Below, piece after piece: positions 20,584-31,318 of a stretch of DNA of 64,000 bases. The translations under genes and the position numbers were made by a program. The notes beneath the pieces were generated by a model. It did not search any database, had not been told where the DNA came from, and was given only the letters and a program-made list of their open reading frames with translations. The stretch's first letter is position 1; each line of letters starts with the position of its first letter. Origin of the DNA: Trichomonas vaginalis G3 (lineage: Eukaryota > Parabasalia > Trichomonadida > Trichomonadidae). Location: assembly GCF_026262505.1 (NCBI RefSeq), contig NC_067207.1, forward strand, positions 18,816,082-18,880,081. The letters run 5' to 3'.

Positions 20584-22443
20584 ATGATGCTGAACAATCA
20601 ATGTGTTGAAGAGTTAAAATCAAGGAAGTATGATCTCATTAAATTTTGAGGGCGTGGTGGATTTGGAAGCTGCTGGTTAGTTCATAGCTCCCAATACGAT
20701 ATTGATTTTGTATGTAAAATTATCACAAAAACAGATCTTAGCCCTGCATTTATGATATCGTACAAAAGAGAAGTTGAATCTTTAGTCCAATTCGACCATC
20801 CCCATATTGTTAAAGTTTATGACGTCTTTTCTTCAGAGACCGAAATGTTTATTATTCTTGAATATTGTTCGGGTGGCAGTCTTGAAAGTATTGTAAAGTC
20901 TGGCAAGAAGATAACTCCTAAAGCCCTTTTCCAGTACAGCAAAGAGATTTCAGACGCAATTTACTATATTCATAGTAATGGGTATGAACATTGCGACATC
21001 AAGCCATCAAACATATTACTTGATCAGTTTGGACGTATTAAGTTAGCAGATTTTGGACTTTGCTGCCCCTGTGACGATACGACTACCAAGAAACAATATT
21101 GCGGATCATTAAGCTTTATGTCCCCAGAATCATTAGTAGGTAAATCATGTGATCCATTCAAGAATGATGTATGGGCATTTGGTGTTACCCTTTATTACAT
21201 TATTAAAAGAAAATTGCCATTCAAAGGTGATAACCTTCCTGATTTACTCAGAGATATTGATTTAGGCTATGAACTTCCTTCAACCACTCCATTCCAGATT
21301 CGCGAAAAGGTGACCAAACTATTTTTTGAAAGTCCGCCATAACTTTAATGGTACTATTTCAGCGTGTACAATGAATACAAAAATTCTAAGAGTGCCACAT
21401 AAAATAGTACTTTAGACTTGAGTTAATGCTACCAAGCAAATGTTAAAAAGATGACTTTAGTGTTTTGATAATCAAAGATTAAAATCATTATTGTCTAAAT
21501 CAATAATCATAACGACAGAAGTTAATGTTTTTTCATCAGTGCTTTAAATCCACTTTTAAAAGTATACCTCAAAAATCAAAATATCAAAAAAATTGGCCGA
21601 TAGGTTTGGCTTTAATTTTTGTCTGCTTTTATGATTTGATATGGATGTTATAATTTTAAAAGTTGAGCCAAATTCACCAATAGATTTTTGAGATTTGCAA
21701 ATACTCAATAATTTTCAGCGTGTTATCTTTTATTAAAAGAACTATTTGGTTTCAGTATCATATAAATTGATATTTACTTTCTATTTGAACCTTCATTTAG
21801 CTAATGATTTAATAATACAGATTTCATCTAGTCCTTATAAGAGAATTTTGAATTTGTTATAATAAAAAAACAAACAGATATAGCTTACACTTCTATAATA
21901 AAGATACCTTTTATAGAAATCAGTATGAAATGTGTTTTGGCTTATTGGAAGCATATCAGACATAATCGCCATAATCAAAAAAATCTATATACCCAATAAG
22001 TAATAAATTTGTCGATATAGATTTTCCATAAAATTAGTTTTTAGTCTGATCTTAAAATAAATTTAATTTTTTATAAAAAAAATCACATTTAAAAGTACCT
22101 TTTTAGTAGCTCGAAATCCTGTTGGTGGATTTGGGGCGTACTTCAAAATTAGCTTTTCTTCTACATATGCAAGCTATATTTTAAATATGGGGCAAATCGG
22201 ATCGGCGAAAGGAGTTTAGTTACCTTTATTCGCGATTTAATTGATCGTTGCCTTATCGTAGATCCGATGCAAAGACCAACCATGATAACTGTCAGGAATT
22301 ATATTATTGAGAACTCTCCAGATTTCGCTCATTGCAGATCAAGGTCATTTAACAAGTGCTTAGTTCACTGTGCAACCAGAACAATCTTAGAGATGTCTGG
22401 ACGCAAATTCATGCAGCAGTTTATATTAATTAATATAAGGTAG
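20584..22443 (+). pseudogene. Protein kinase gene split by a DNA transposon
   Basis: Reading from the ATG at 20584, the kinase has KF-stop-GRGGFGSCWLV (a TGA at 20647-20649 in the glycine-loop lead-in), VCKII, EHCDIKPSNILL (catalytic loop, HRD changed to HCD), ADFG, SLSFMSPES and DVWAFGV. The C-lobe is interrupted after PFQ-IR at 21305 by a 922-bp insertion. It resumes in the same phase at 22228 with IRDLIDRCLIVDPMQRPTM and a tail containing EMSGRKF, ending in TAG. The target duplication (ATTCGCGA) marks the insertion. The same tail motif occurs in the kinase at 8758-9681. With both a nonsense codon and an insertion, this copy is a pseudogene. Confidence 0.88.
21306..22227. mobile_element. 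Non-autonomous DNA transposon with 8-bp target duplication, in a kinase gene
   Basis: The 922-bp insert is flanked by the direct repeat ATTCGCGA (21298-21305 and 22228-22235). Its ends are imperfect inverted repeats: AAAGGTGACCAAACT at the left and AAAGGTAACTAAACT read inward from the right, 13 of 15 matching. It has no coding capacity I can see. An 8-bp duplication points to hAT-like or a related cut-and-paste family; the termini do not settle which. Confidence 0.8.
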
Positions 22444-23420
22444 TCACAAAATCTCAGTAGTGAGGCTCTTAAAAATTGAACCGTACTCCATACAAAATTT
22501 GTGTACCCTCACTACTTAGATTTTGTGGCCTTCAATTGAGAGGTTAGTTTTGATAGAGCACGTTATAAAATTAAAAGGGAAAAATAAATAAAATTTAAAC
22601 ATTTAATTATATATAATGTAAGGAGTGTAATTCCAAATTTTCTAAAAACTATTCAAATTTGAGCATTTTTTGGAAATAGTAAATCTAATATGTACATCTA
22701 ATAACAACATGATTCATCACCTTTTCAAGCTCTGCAGTCAATTTTTGAAATTTGATTGAAATAAATGTAGCAAAAATTACATTTCATTAGGGAATATATG
22801 AGTTTCTCTAGAAACAGGCTGATAAATTTTAAATTTTGTCCAATCAACATGAATGCATTGAGAAATTTGGATTGATTTTCTGGTAGAATCTGGAACAATT
22901 CAACCATGTACAAATGGATCATGTAATCATCATGAAATGTTAGTGTTAGAGTTCAAAAGAAACAGAATGAGTGGAAATCAAACACAATCTGAATAATTTT
23001 AAACGTATACAATCTTTAAGTTTGTATTTTGAATTCTACATATATGATTGTGTAATTCGTTCTTTCAAATTTTCGGATTCAGGCATGTTTTGATAAAATT
23101 CATTCCCAAAAACGTCAATTAACAATTAAATTTAGTGTATTTTAAATATATATACGTATTATATTTTATAAATTATATTAAATTCGCAAAATTTTAAGTT
23201 TTAAACAAAAATAAAAACTGTTCAAAATATGAAATCATGCATAGGATATTAAAATTTACATGTTAGCAATTTTTTTGAATTGCTTTCAATTTTCATATTG
23301 AAATTTTTAAGATTTTTTTCTGAAATAATAAGCAAGAATATCAACCTAAATAATATTAAATTCCATGCGTTAATTTCCCCTCAAAAGTCATTGACCGCCT
23401 CTCAATCTAGATTTTGTGAG
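22443..23420. mobile_element. Possible TA-flanked inverted-repeat element (MITE-like)
   Basis: TA at 22441-22442 is followed by GTCACAAAATCT, and at the far side AGATTTTGTGAG (23409-23420) is followed by TA. The terminal 26 bases match at about 19 positions. Inside, TTTTGATAGAGCACGTT (near 22549-22565) also occurs inside the MITE at 47579-48043. No coding sequence. The limits are tentative. Confidence 0.35.
22445..22527. repeat. Strong inverted repeat just after the kinase stop
   Basis: Arms 22445-22464 and 22508-22527 (CACAAAATCTCAGTAGTGAG against its complement) match at 19 of 20 bases around a 43-nt spacer. It begins two bases past the TAG of the broken kinase. It may be the end of a TA-flanked element reaching to about 23420, where AGATTTTGTGAG followed by TA is found. 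Confidence 0.7.
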
Positions 23421-24525
23421 TACTTTAGATTTTTGTTTGTTTGAAATTAGAAAATAAAGAATTGTAACTTTTACTGTCACTTAATTAACAAAATGATATC
23501 TCGATTAAAGATAGAGAAAGAGAAAATATTATTTGCAATTAGTTTAAAGTAAGTCAAATTAAATTGCGGAAATATCATAGCACATAGAGTTACAAAAGAA
23601 AACAAAATCAAAAATGAAAAATAATAGAAATATAAAATTTGTAATTAAACAATGGAATAATTATCATTCCTTGTATGAATCATGATTCAAAATCTTTAGT
23701 AATATGATTTGAAACAATTGAATTTTAAAGTTACGAATATCATAAATTTTTTTGAATAAGTACGAATAAGATATGATATCAATATATTATCTAGATGGAA
23801 GAGATGATAATATCATGTAAAAAATGTTTAAAATGGAAAACATATTTATGATTAAAACGTTGTTGTTCATGGACAAGAATTTCTTGAAATACATTAGTTA
23901 TTGAATAGCAAATAAAGAATTAATGCGTTGAATATTATTTGATAATTTTTCAACAATAAAAAAAATATGAAGATCAAAAATTAAAAAAAGTTCAGCAGGT
24001 TGTGGTAATGCAAGATAATCTAATTAAATTTCAACTGGGCTCCAACAAATGTTCATTCTATAGGTGTATTGCCGATTCCTAAGAATGCTATTACTGAATT
24101 GAATTATTGAAATAAATTCAATTTTAATTGTCCTAAATTTCCTTTTGAAAAATAAACACTTATGAGTTATGTATATAATTCGAAAGCACAGTAAAATAAA
24201 ACGATTATTCCTTTCAATTTTTTTACATCTCCTGTCAAATGAATTTTTGTATGATTTATATCATATTCTCTGAGATCCAAAACCTTTTAATCTAAATTTT
24301 GCTCTCAAAATTTTTGACATATCCATGTCGTTAGGGTTTCAATAATATTGATGTTGTAGTTGTTTATAATATTATTAATTAAAAGATTTTACTAAAAACC
24401 GTTTGCATCTTCTCTCAAAAAACATCTAACGTTTTCTATGCTCCACTGTTTATTAAAAATACGATTTTTAAATTTTTAAAAAGCACGTTTTGCGATTTAA
24501 GATCCTCTCAAATTTTAATTGTCAA
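23421..24525. other. AT-rich intergenic stretch
   Basis: No gene supported over 1.1 kb. Runs of A and T are frequent; no clear repeat. Confidence 0.5.
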
Positions 24526-25701
24526 ATGTTTTCTTTGATTTTTCCCCGTATTGCTAAATCTCTTGTAGATGTCCCCTCTCGATATACAACACTCCCTGAC
24601 TCATGCACAGATGCAGGATATACATCAGATCTTTCATTTTCATTGCGAGCAAATAAAGAAACCTGTTTTTTCACAAAACCTGGCTTTTTCTTCGGAACTG
24701 GCCTTATAATTGAAGTATATTGGCAAGACAAAGGCGAAACAGATGGATTTTATCAACTCGGTCCTGTTAAATCAGGTTGTGTCGTAAATGTTCAAGCAGA
24801 TTTTGCTTATATAGTCATAACTTCTCCAACGAATCAGACAATCCAATACTTCCCGTCAACATCTCTCTCATATTCTTCCTCAAATTATGCAGGAACTACG
24901 TACCAATACACAACATATTTCTCCACGAAGAATGTGACACAGTATAATCTTTCAATGTACTATACGACATCGCCAAATGCAACCTCTTATTCATATCAAT
25001 ACCTTCTACTCCTTGGAGATAACGTTTCAGTAACAGATCAATTAAAACAAAGTATTAACGATGGTGAATCAAACAAAACAAGAAATCCTTATCCAACTAA
25101 AGTTGCCAATGATGGTTCCATGAATTTTGTATCATTTGGAACAATAACTTTCGCAAATGATATCAAAATATCCATTCTTTATCAAACCCCCGTCAATGCA
25201 ACTCTAAAGTGCAAGTCCGGTGTCCCTGAGTTCTCTGGAGTCATCCCGAACTCTCCTTCCCTTGCAACCATAAATGACATTGATAATTCATACAAAGAAG
25301 CTGTCATTGTCAATCCAAAGGAGTTTGGTTCGCCAACGAACTCATCCGCATCCAATAATTCTGGATCGCTCAGCTACGTCTTCATAATTGGAGTCGCAAT
25401 TGGAGTATTAGCTATCGTTGCTCTTGTATCTGTCCTTGTAATCATCAGGAAGAGAAACAGACCACATATTGAAGGTGCTGATCAGAGTTACGATGAATCT
25501 GTGGAAGAAACCGAAATTGTTCCTTCAGAAGCCTCCGAACAGAGTAGTTCTTACGAGGAATCTTATTATGAGAGCAGTTCTCAGATAAATTTCTCTGAAT
25601 CTTCTGATCCTGAAATTTCAATTGCATCCACGGAGCAAACTAATACTAATACTTGCGGTGATGCTACTGCTACACAAGGAGACCTCCCTGCTCCTCAGTA
25701 A
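24526..25701 (+). CDS. Single-pass membrane protein with acidic cytoplasmic tail
   Basis: 391 aa from the first ATG at 24526 (the frame opens earlier, but without ATG). The first 14 residues (MFSLIFPRIAKSLV) are a weak signal peptide. The ectodomain (about 15-285) is Ser/Thr/Tyr-rich with a CTDAG...CFFTKPG cysteine pair and beta character. A transmembrane helix follows (YVFIIGVAIGVLAIVALVSVLVII, about 285-309), then RKRNR and an acidic Ser/Glu-rich tail of about 80 residues ending DLPAPQ. The tail could be a sorting or signalling segment. No named family is recognised, but signal-ectodomain-TM-tail proteins of this type are common on trichomonad surfaces. Confidence 0.8.
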   Translation: MFSLIFPRIAKSLVDVPSRYTTLPDSCTDAGYTSDLSFSLRANKETCFFTKPGFFFGTGLIIEVYWQDKGETDGFYQLGPVKSGCVVNVQADFAYIVITSPTNQTIQYFPSTSLSYSSSNYAGTTYQYTTYFSTKNVTQYNLSMYYTTSPNATSYSYQYLLLLGDNVSVTDQLKQSINDGESNKTRNPYPTKVANDGSMNFVSFGTITFANDIKISILYQTPVNATLKCKSGVPEFSGVIPNSPSLATINDIDNSYKEAVIVNPKEFGSPTNSSASNNSGSLSYVFIIGVAIGVLAIVALVSVLVIIRKRNRPHIEGADQSYDESVEETEIVPSEASEQSSSYEESYYESSSQINFSESSDPEISIASTEQTNTNTCGDATATQGDLPAPQ

Positions 25702-26070
25702 TTTGATATTTATTAATAGATATGTTATATTTTTTTGTTTGTTTGTTATTGTTTTAAATTTTATACATGTTTGTTAATTTTCTTATCTTTTCAATGCTCC
25801 ATCCGTACTAATCACATAAATTATCTTGATATCATTATCCATAAAATTTTTTTCTCTGGGCATTATAATGTTTCTAAAAAGGCTTAAACTCAAGCTAACA
25901 TAAATGAGTACTTTGGCATATTCTCATTTTTTTTAGATAATCAATAAAAATAATATTTGGCTTTTCAAGGAAAATCATTGTATCTGTTGTGTAAAAAGGA
26001 AATACCATAGTCTAAATAATACATAAATAATACAAACAGTTTACTCTATTTGGACATATCATGATATATT
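25702..26070. other. Convergent intergenic stretch
   Basis: AT-rich sequence between converging genes. Nothing else seen. Confidence 0.5.
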
Positions 26071-26301
26071 TCATATAACAAATTCATTTGTGGATAAGCA
26101 TAGATGGAGAGTGCTAGATCCGCCCCTTAATTGGCTGTTATCACTTCCTAAATCCGATTTGTTGCTCACATGATAATATGGTTCTTCACTTTCCTTTTCG
26201 ATTTTGATTAATACGCAGTATGTCATTATTGCCAATGAAACAGCAAATACCATCACCATAGCAATCAGAATTCCAGCAGTTAGGTTAACAGATAGCTGCA
26301 T
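26071..26301 (-). CDS. Small single-pass membrane protein, 76 aa
   Basis: A short frame from an ATG with an initiator-like TCATT 11 bases upstream, which argues for a real gene. One hydrophobic helix (LTAGILIAMVMVFAVSLAIMTYCVLI, about 7-32) is followed by a polar, Ser/Asp-rich tail. It has no signal peptide other than the helix itself, so it is probably a signal-anchored protein with the tail in the cytosol. It may be a stand-alone peptide or the C-terminal remnant of a larger surface protein. No family recognised. Confidence 0.5.
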   Translation of the reverse strand: MQLSVNLTAGILIAMVMVFAVSLAIMTYCVLIKIEKESEEPYYHVSNKSDLGSDNSQLRGGSSTLHLCLSTNEFVI

Positions 26302-27825
26302 CTTTATTTCAAAATGATTATTTTATATTTGGACAATGAAGAATTTAATGATCATATATGTTGATTCTAGGATATGTGCAAACATAGAATATCTCCTGTC
26401 TTTTACAATAATTGGAAACGATAGATAAGTGGATGATAATTGAAAGATTACAAAAATGCTTGTAATGAGATTTATGATAGATAGAAACTACAGATCATTG
26501 ACAGAAGAAAAAGATTAAGGAAAAGTCTACAAACATATGATAACGCAATGCTTTTAATAGTAGAAAACTTCTATTTATCTGTGAGGTGGAGCAATACGCA
26601 TGATATATAGGTATAACAACTAATATTTAAAACAAAATATACGATTTCATTATAAGGATATTTCTAATCAAATACTATATTTAAAAACAAATTGTATTAG
26701 CATTTCATAATCATATGATCCCTTGCTTCGATGAGTTTTCAATTTGAATTTAAAAAATGCTATAATGGCTTGGATAACATATATATTTGATCGCCAATTG
26801 AATAAGAATGATAAATTGGAGTATTAAATTTTGGTTTGTTTAAAATAGAACCATCTGTCTGGAAAAGTTAGAGAGTAACAGGGCTTCAAAAAGAAAATTA
26901 TGTAATAATTCTATAATAAATGTCTCCATTGACTCAGGAACTATTGAATTAAGGCAAAAATACTAAATAAACTAAATTTCAAAAATCTTGGCAGGATTTA
27001 TGTTATTTTATTATATGTACAATACTATTCCTTTTTAAATTATCACTAAATTATCATGAAAATCCTAAAAAATCAATGTTGTAATTTCAAAAATGAGTTA
27101 TTTTCTATAGAAAGCTTGTCAGCTGTCTTTTTGTCTGACACCTAAATGATTTATGATATTTTAAAAAATTTAACACCTTTATAAATTTTTTGTCCTATAA
27201 TTTATAGGAATCATATGCTATTGATTTCCTCCACATTTACACTAAAAAAGATCCATTAAACTAATTGAATAAATTTCCTGCTACTTTCAATTCGATTATA
27301 GCAAAAAGAAATGGATAGGAATGACAAAGAAGTAAATGTCATTACAGAAATTGAATCGAAGTATTTAAAACTCCCGGAAAAAACGGTCTAGAAATGGGCA
27401 AAAAAAATCAAGGAAATTTTTATGTATTTGAATAGAAATTTCGCTCGATCCTAAAATAATTTATTGTATTCATGTATCAAGCATAAATGTGAAAGGAAGT
27501 TTGAAATGCAATGGATTATTTCAATATTTAAAACATCCCAAGTATTGAAATTCATTGAAATTCCAGAGCAACAATTTTCAAATAGCATGTTCCCCAATAT
27601 CCATAAGCTGTTTTAAATTTGAATCACCGCACAAAATTCAATTAGGATAATTGAATCCACATATAAGTTTTGACATAAAAAAATTATTATTGTGAACTTT
27701 ATTATTTATTTGTTTCAACTTAATCTTGAAGCAAACAAATATTATATTTATTATTTAAAAATTATTGTGAAATTTTTATCTCTATTCAATAAATTGAGAA
27801 AAACATTCAAATAATAGATTACTAA
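26302..27825. other. Divergent AT-rich intergenic region
   Basis: About 1.5 kb between a minus-strand and a plus-strand gene, with both promoters presumably inside. No ORF or repeat stands out. Confidence 0.5.
26313..26317 (-). promoter_or_regulatory. Initiator-like TCATT before the 76-aa membrane protein
   Basis: Minus-strand TCATT followed by TTGAAATAAAG and the ATG; fits TCA-Y-(T/A). Confidence 0.45.
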
Positions 27826-28569
27826 ATGAATATCGATGTTTCTTATGACCCAGACCATGATTTCTTTGATGCTTATGGTATAAGCGGTTTACATAAAGGA
27901 CTAGAGAAGCCATCTGCCTTCAAAAATTCAACTCTCGCTTTCATTGAAAATTGCAAAAGCAAACCAGACATGAGATACGACATAAGAACAACTTCGGATC
28001 AATTAGGATTCAAGCAAAGACGATTTTACGAGGTTATTAATGTCTTCGAAACGATCGGTTGCTGCCCCAAAGTAGATTCGGAAACATTCGTTTGGATAGG
28101 ATTTGATCAAACGAGATATACAATAGAACGAATAGCCAACGAACATGGGGTTTTCTACCCTAACTATACGCTTGAAGATATCTTTTGCAATCATGGCTGC
28201 ATCTCTGTACAAAGAGTTACGGAAGAATTTTTACTACTCTTCATATCCCTGGAACGCCGAAAAATAAATATATTAGAAGCTTCTTCGTTTTTATCAAGAG
28301 ATAATGACCGAGAAAAAACTACAAGATGTAAACTATATCAAGTAGCAGCAATCTTGGAAATTGCCAAAATTATAAGAAAAACAGAAAAACCAAGTGAATT
28401 CGAATTACTCCCTGAATATTTTATCAAAGCTTCCGATAAAATGAAGAAAGGAGAGAACGATCCCATATCATTGCTTGCACTTTTGAATCGACCAGAACCA
28501 TTTTGCCTGGATATGGTTTGCCCAGCCATTAATTCAAGGATTAGAGAATATTATTCATTTAATGAATGA
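27826..28569 (+). CDS. E2F-family transcription factor with two winged-helix domains
   Basis: 247 aa. The first winged helix (about 30-92) ends with the E2F recognition pattern KQRRFYEVINVFETIGCCPKV...WIG, matching the RRIYD-x-x-NVLEGIGLIEK signature. A second, weaker copy (about 125-200) contains KTTRCKLYQVAAILEIAKIIRKT, where the RRLYDI motif has drifted. Two DNA-binding domains in one chain without a dimerisation region is the arrangement of atypical E2F7/8/DEL repressors, which bind E2F sites without a DP partner. The likely role is cell-cycle gene regulation in the nucleus. It ends at a TGA. No marked-box or Rb-binding segment is visible. Confidence 0.8.
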   Translation: MNIDVSYDPDHDFFDAYGISGLHKGLEKPSAFKNSTLAFIENCKSKPDMRYDIRTTSDQLGFKQRRFYEVINVFETIGCCPKVDSETFVWIGFDQTRYTIERIANEHGVFYPNYTLEDIFCNHGCISVQRVTEEFLLLFISLERRKINILEASSFLSRDNDREKTTRCKLYQVAAILEIAKIIRKTEKPSEFELLPEYFIKASDKMKKGENDPISLLALLNRPEPFCLDMVCPAINSRIREYYSFNE

Positions 28570-29467
28570 GATATACTTTGTTGTAAATAAATTTTCTTGC
28601 TGTTTTTGTTTTCCTATATGTTGATATCTATTTTTTTAAGTTTAAAAAATTGCTATTATAATCATTCGATCAAAAGCGATTTGATGGTATAAAAACAATA
28701 AACATAACCTGTTAATTTCAATCACCATAATAAAAGGATTGCTTTCTCTGAAAATCATTCATGGATTTTTCCGATGAGATGGTTAAATAGAAATATCAAG
28801 TATTATTTATTTGCGATACTGAATCATATGATATTTACTAGTCTCTGGATATGGAATTGAGAAAAAAAAATCATAACTTATTCAAAAGTATCTTTCTAAC
28901 CTATTCTTCCAATACTATCAATTAGATATTTGGCATTTTAACTGGAATAAACATCGTGCATATGCAATTATAATAATGAGCACCCTATATTGGGAAATAT
29001 AAATAAAGTTTCAATAATAGATGAAATGAATATGCAAACAATCATGTACGGTCTGTTTTTTCCAATAAAACTTGATGTGAGTCAACAACACATATATATT
29101 AATAAAATCTGAAATTAATATAAGCATAGATGTTATATCATCATGAATAAATACATTTTTATTATTTTAGTGATTATCTCAAGCGATTGTTTGTTAATTA
29201 TATCTAGAATTCAATTCGAGACCTTCAATTCATAGATCAGTGAGTGTTTATTTAAGCAAGTGAAGTGGAGATTCTCTGTATGCAAGATGTTGTGATGATA
29301 TTTTAATCGGGAAAATGAATCTATTTGTATATGAATTTTGTAATTTTAAATTTCGGCATAAACTATAGATGAAGCGAGTATAACTATAGCAGAAAAATGA
29401 TATGGGAAAACTATTTATCATGGTAAATCATTTAATTACAAACAAAAACATTCTATTAAAGAAAAAA
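28570..29467. other. Convergent AT-rich intergenic stretch
   Basis: No gene, RNA or clear repeat seen. Confidence 0.5.
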
Positions 29468-30559
29468 TTAAGATTTGGTTAATATATAGCTAATAAAAAC
29501 ATACAGCATTGTAATTGCAATAAATCCTACTGCAACCACAATTAAGAGTGGTGTAGATACCGAGAAAAATGATTTTTTGAATTTATAATCGCATTTGTTG
29601 CCATTTGATAGTTCTTCAATGTATTTTGTAACATTCACGGCGCTTACGTTGTGAATTATTGAATAGCACTCTGTTTTCTTATTTAATCCAACAACATAAT
29701 CGTGAACAAATGAATTTCGTCCCGTTAAAGAAGCAATGTAACGATTTGACTTTATAGATGAAAACCCTATTCTCAAATTTGGCTTGCACCAATCGTTATT
29801 TGCTAATGCTGATAATATTGTCTCTTTCTGTTCAGTTTTTGATTCGTGGCCAACATAAAGCATGAGTGTGACATTTGGAAGCTCCATTAACTCTTCATTA
29901 AAGTAATGATGATAATAACTAAAGAGTTTATCTTGTAAAATCGAAGAAATTGATGTATTATTGACTAATCTGGATTCTTTGCATGACGAAGAGTAATATA
30001 TTGTTAATTTACACAACTGAGCCTCTACTATCGAATAAATGAAATTTACATCAAAAATTTTGTAAATTATAGATAATCTCTGTATAATAGGAAGTGTTTT
30101 GGTGTCATTTGATGGTATTTCAACAAAAACTAGTATGCCACCTCCTTTAACATATTCCGCAGCTGAAAATGAATATAAATTTTTTTGAATAATGTTTCCT
30201 TGAAGTTCATATTTAAAATAATTTAGAATTCCTGGTATATCTATTTCATCTGTACATCTCCAATATTGCCAATGATTTGTCCTTAACAGACATATTTTTG
30301 GAGATCGACCAATTTTGTAATTATCGCAAAAATGTGAACGTGAACAATCAATTTGTGTATGAATTAGTGGTAATTTTGACTCTAAAAGCTCTGCAACAAT
30401 ATGAAACGTATTGTTAATTTGATGACTTCTGTATCCTCTATGAGAAACAATAGCAGCGAGTATTGGAGTTTCCAATGATTCTTCTAATTTTGTAGGAATT
30501 GTATATGGACTGTAAATCCATTTCTCAGCAAGAATAGTAAATATGATGACATCAAGCAT
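29468..30559 (-). CDS. Thioredoxin/PDI-like single-pass membrane protein without CxxC
   Basis: 363 aa. A short N-terminal hydrophobic segment (MLDVIIFTILAEK) acts as signal peptide. Residues about 35-115 resemble a PDI-type thioredoxin fold (IDCSRSHFCDNYKIGRSPKICLLR...YWR, like the DC...C...GYPT pattern), but the CxxC redox site is missing. A second alpha/beta region follows, and a C-terminal membrane helix (TPLLIVVAVGFIAITMLYVFISYIL, about 333-357). This suggests a redox-inactive, ER or surface type-I membrane protein with chaperone-like or adhesive use. The ATG follows directly on an initiator-like TCATT. The family call is by pattern only. Confidence 0.65.
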   Translation of the reverse strand: MLDVIIFTILAEKWIYSPYTIPTKLEESLETPILAAIVSHRGYRSHQINNTFHIVAELLESKLPLIHTQIDCSRSHFCDNYKIGRSPKICLLRTNHWQYWRCTDEIDIPGILNYFKYELQGNIIQKNLYSFSAAEYVKGGGILVFVEIPSNDTKTLPIIQRLSIIYKIFDVNFIYSIVEAQLCKLTIYYSSSCKESRLVNNTSISSILQDKLFSYYHHYFNEELMELPNVTLMLYVGHESKTEQKETILSALANNDWCKPNLRIGFSSIKSNRYIASLTGRNSFVHDYVVGLNKKTECYSIIHNVSAVNVTKYIEELSNGNKCDYKFKKSFFSVSTPLLIVVAVGFIAITMLYVFISYILTKS

Positions 30560-31318
30560 AAATGAATCTTAAAAAAGGAAATTTGAATTAAAAAGATACC
30601 CCTTAATACAATAATGGAATTTCGGATATCTTGGATTTTATATTTTATTTCAGAATTTTAGAGATTAACAAAAGCTTCAATAAAAAGAGTTTAATTCATT
30701 AGTCAATATTCATTAGCATGCTTCCTTAATATATGGTTGTACATGCAAGAGCTTTGTATTTTGTATCTATCTCTAAGTCCTTTTATATGCTTGTTTTTAA
30801 GGTACATTTTGATCCTTTTAAAAATTCATGAAAAAAAAAATTCGATTTGGATCTTCAATAACTAATTCTGTTGAGCTTCTTGGTTGGATAGCTAACATTT
30901 TCAATAATATTTTTAGCAACTGCGATATGTATGTCTTGGGAAATAGGAAATTAAAGATGTATTACATCGATATTCCAAAAGGAAGAGATTTTCAGCCTAA
31001 ATTGGCTATTGCAGCTAGATCTTGGCAAGTTAGTGAAATAATAAAATGATATTAAAAGTATTATTGAACATTTGTGAAAATATCTCTAAATTATTAAGGA
31101 AAGAATCCCAAATGAATTGGAGCAATAAGATTGGCACATGCAATATAATTATAATTCCAAACATTAGAGAATAAACTCGAGGAAAATGAAAATTATGACA
31201 ATCCCAACCAAAAAAATAAACTTGAATTAATTTCATCAAGCTTAAAGTTGCATCCTTATAATGATAAATTTTTATTTAGAAGAAAAAAAAAGTTAAACTT
31301 GTCTCAATAAAAAAAAGA
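30560..31318. other. Intergenic stretch
   Basis: A 73-codon plus frame (30828-31049, MKKKIRFGSS...) shows no family signal and is not called. Otherwise AT-rich, nothing seen. Confidence 0.45.
30561..30565 (-). promoter_or_regulatory. Initiator-like TCATT before the thioredoxin-like gene
   Basis: Minus-strand TCATT runs nearly into the ATG (TCATTTATG), as is common for trichomonad initiators. Confidence 0.5.

Noticed and set aside
11603-22443. TGA reassigned as a sense codon in this genome
   Set aside because: AP-1 gamma adaptin and the E2F gene end at TGA exactly where their family domains end, so TGA is a working stop.
30828-31049. 73-codon ORF upstream of the PP1 gene's 3' end
   Set aside because: No family signal; may be chance.
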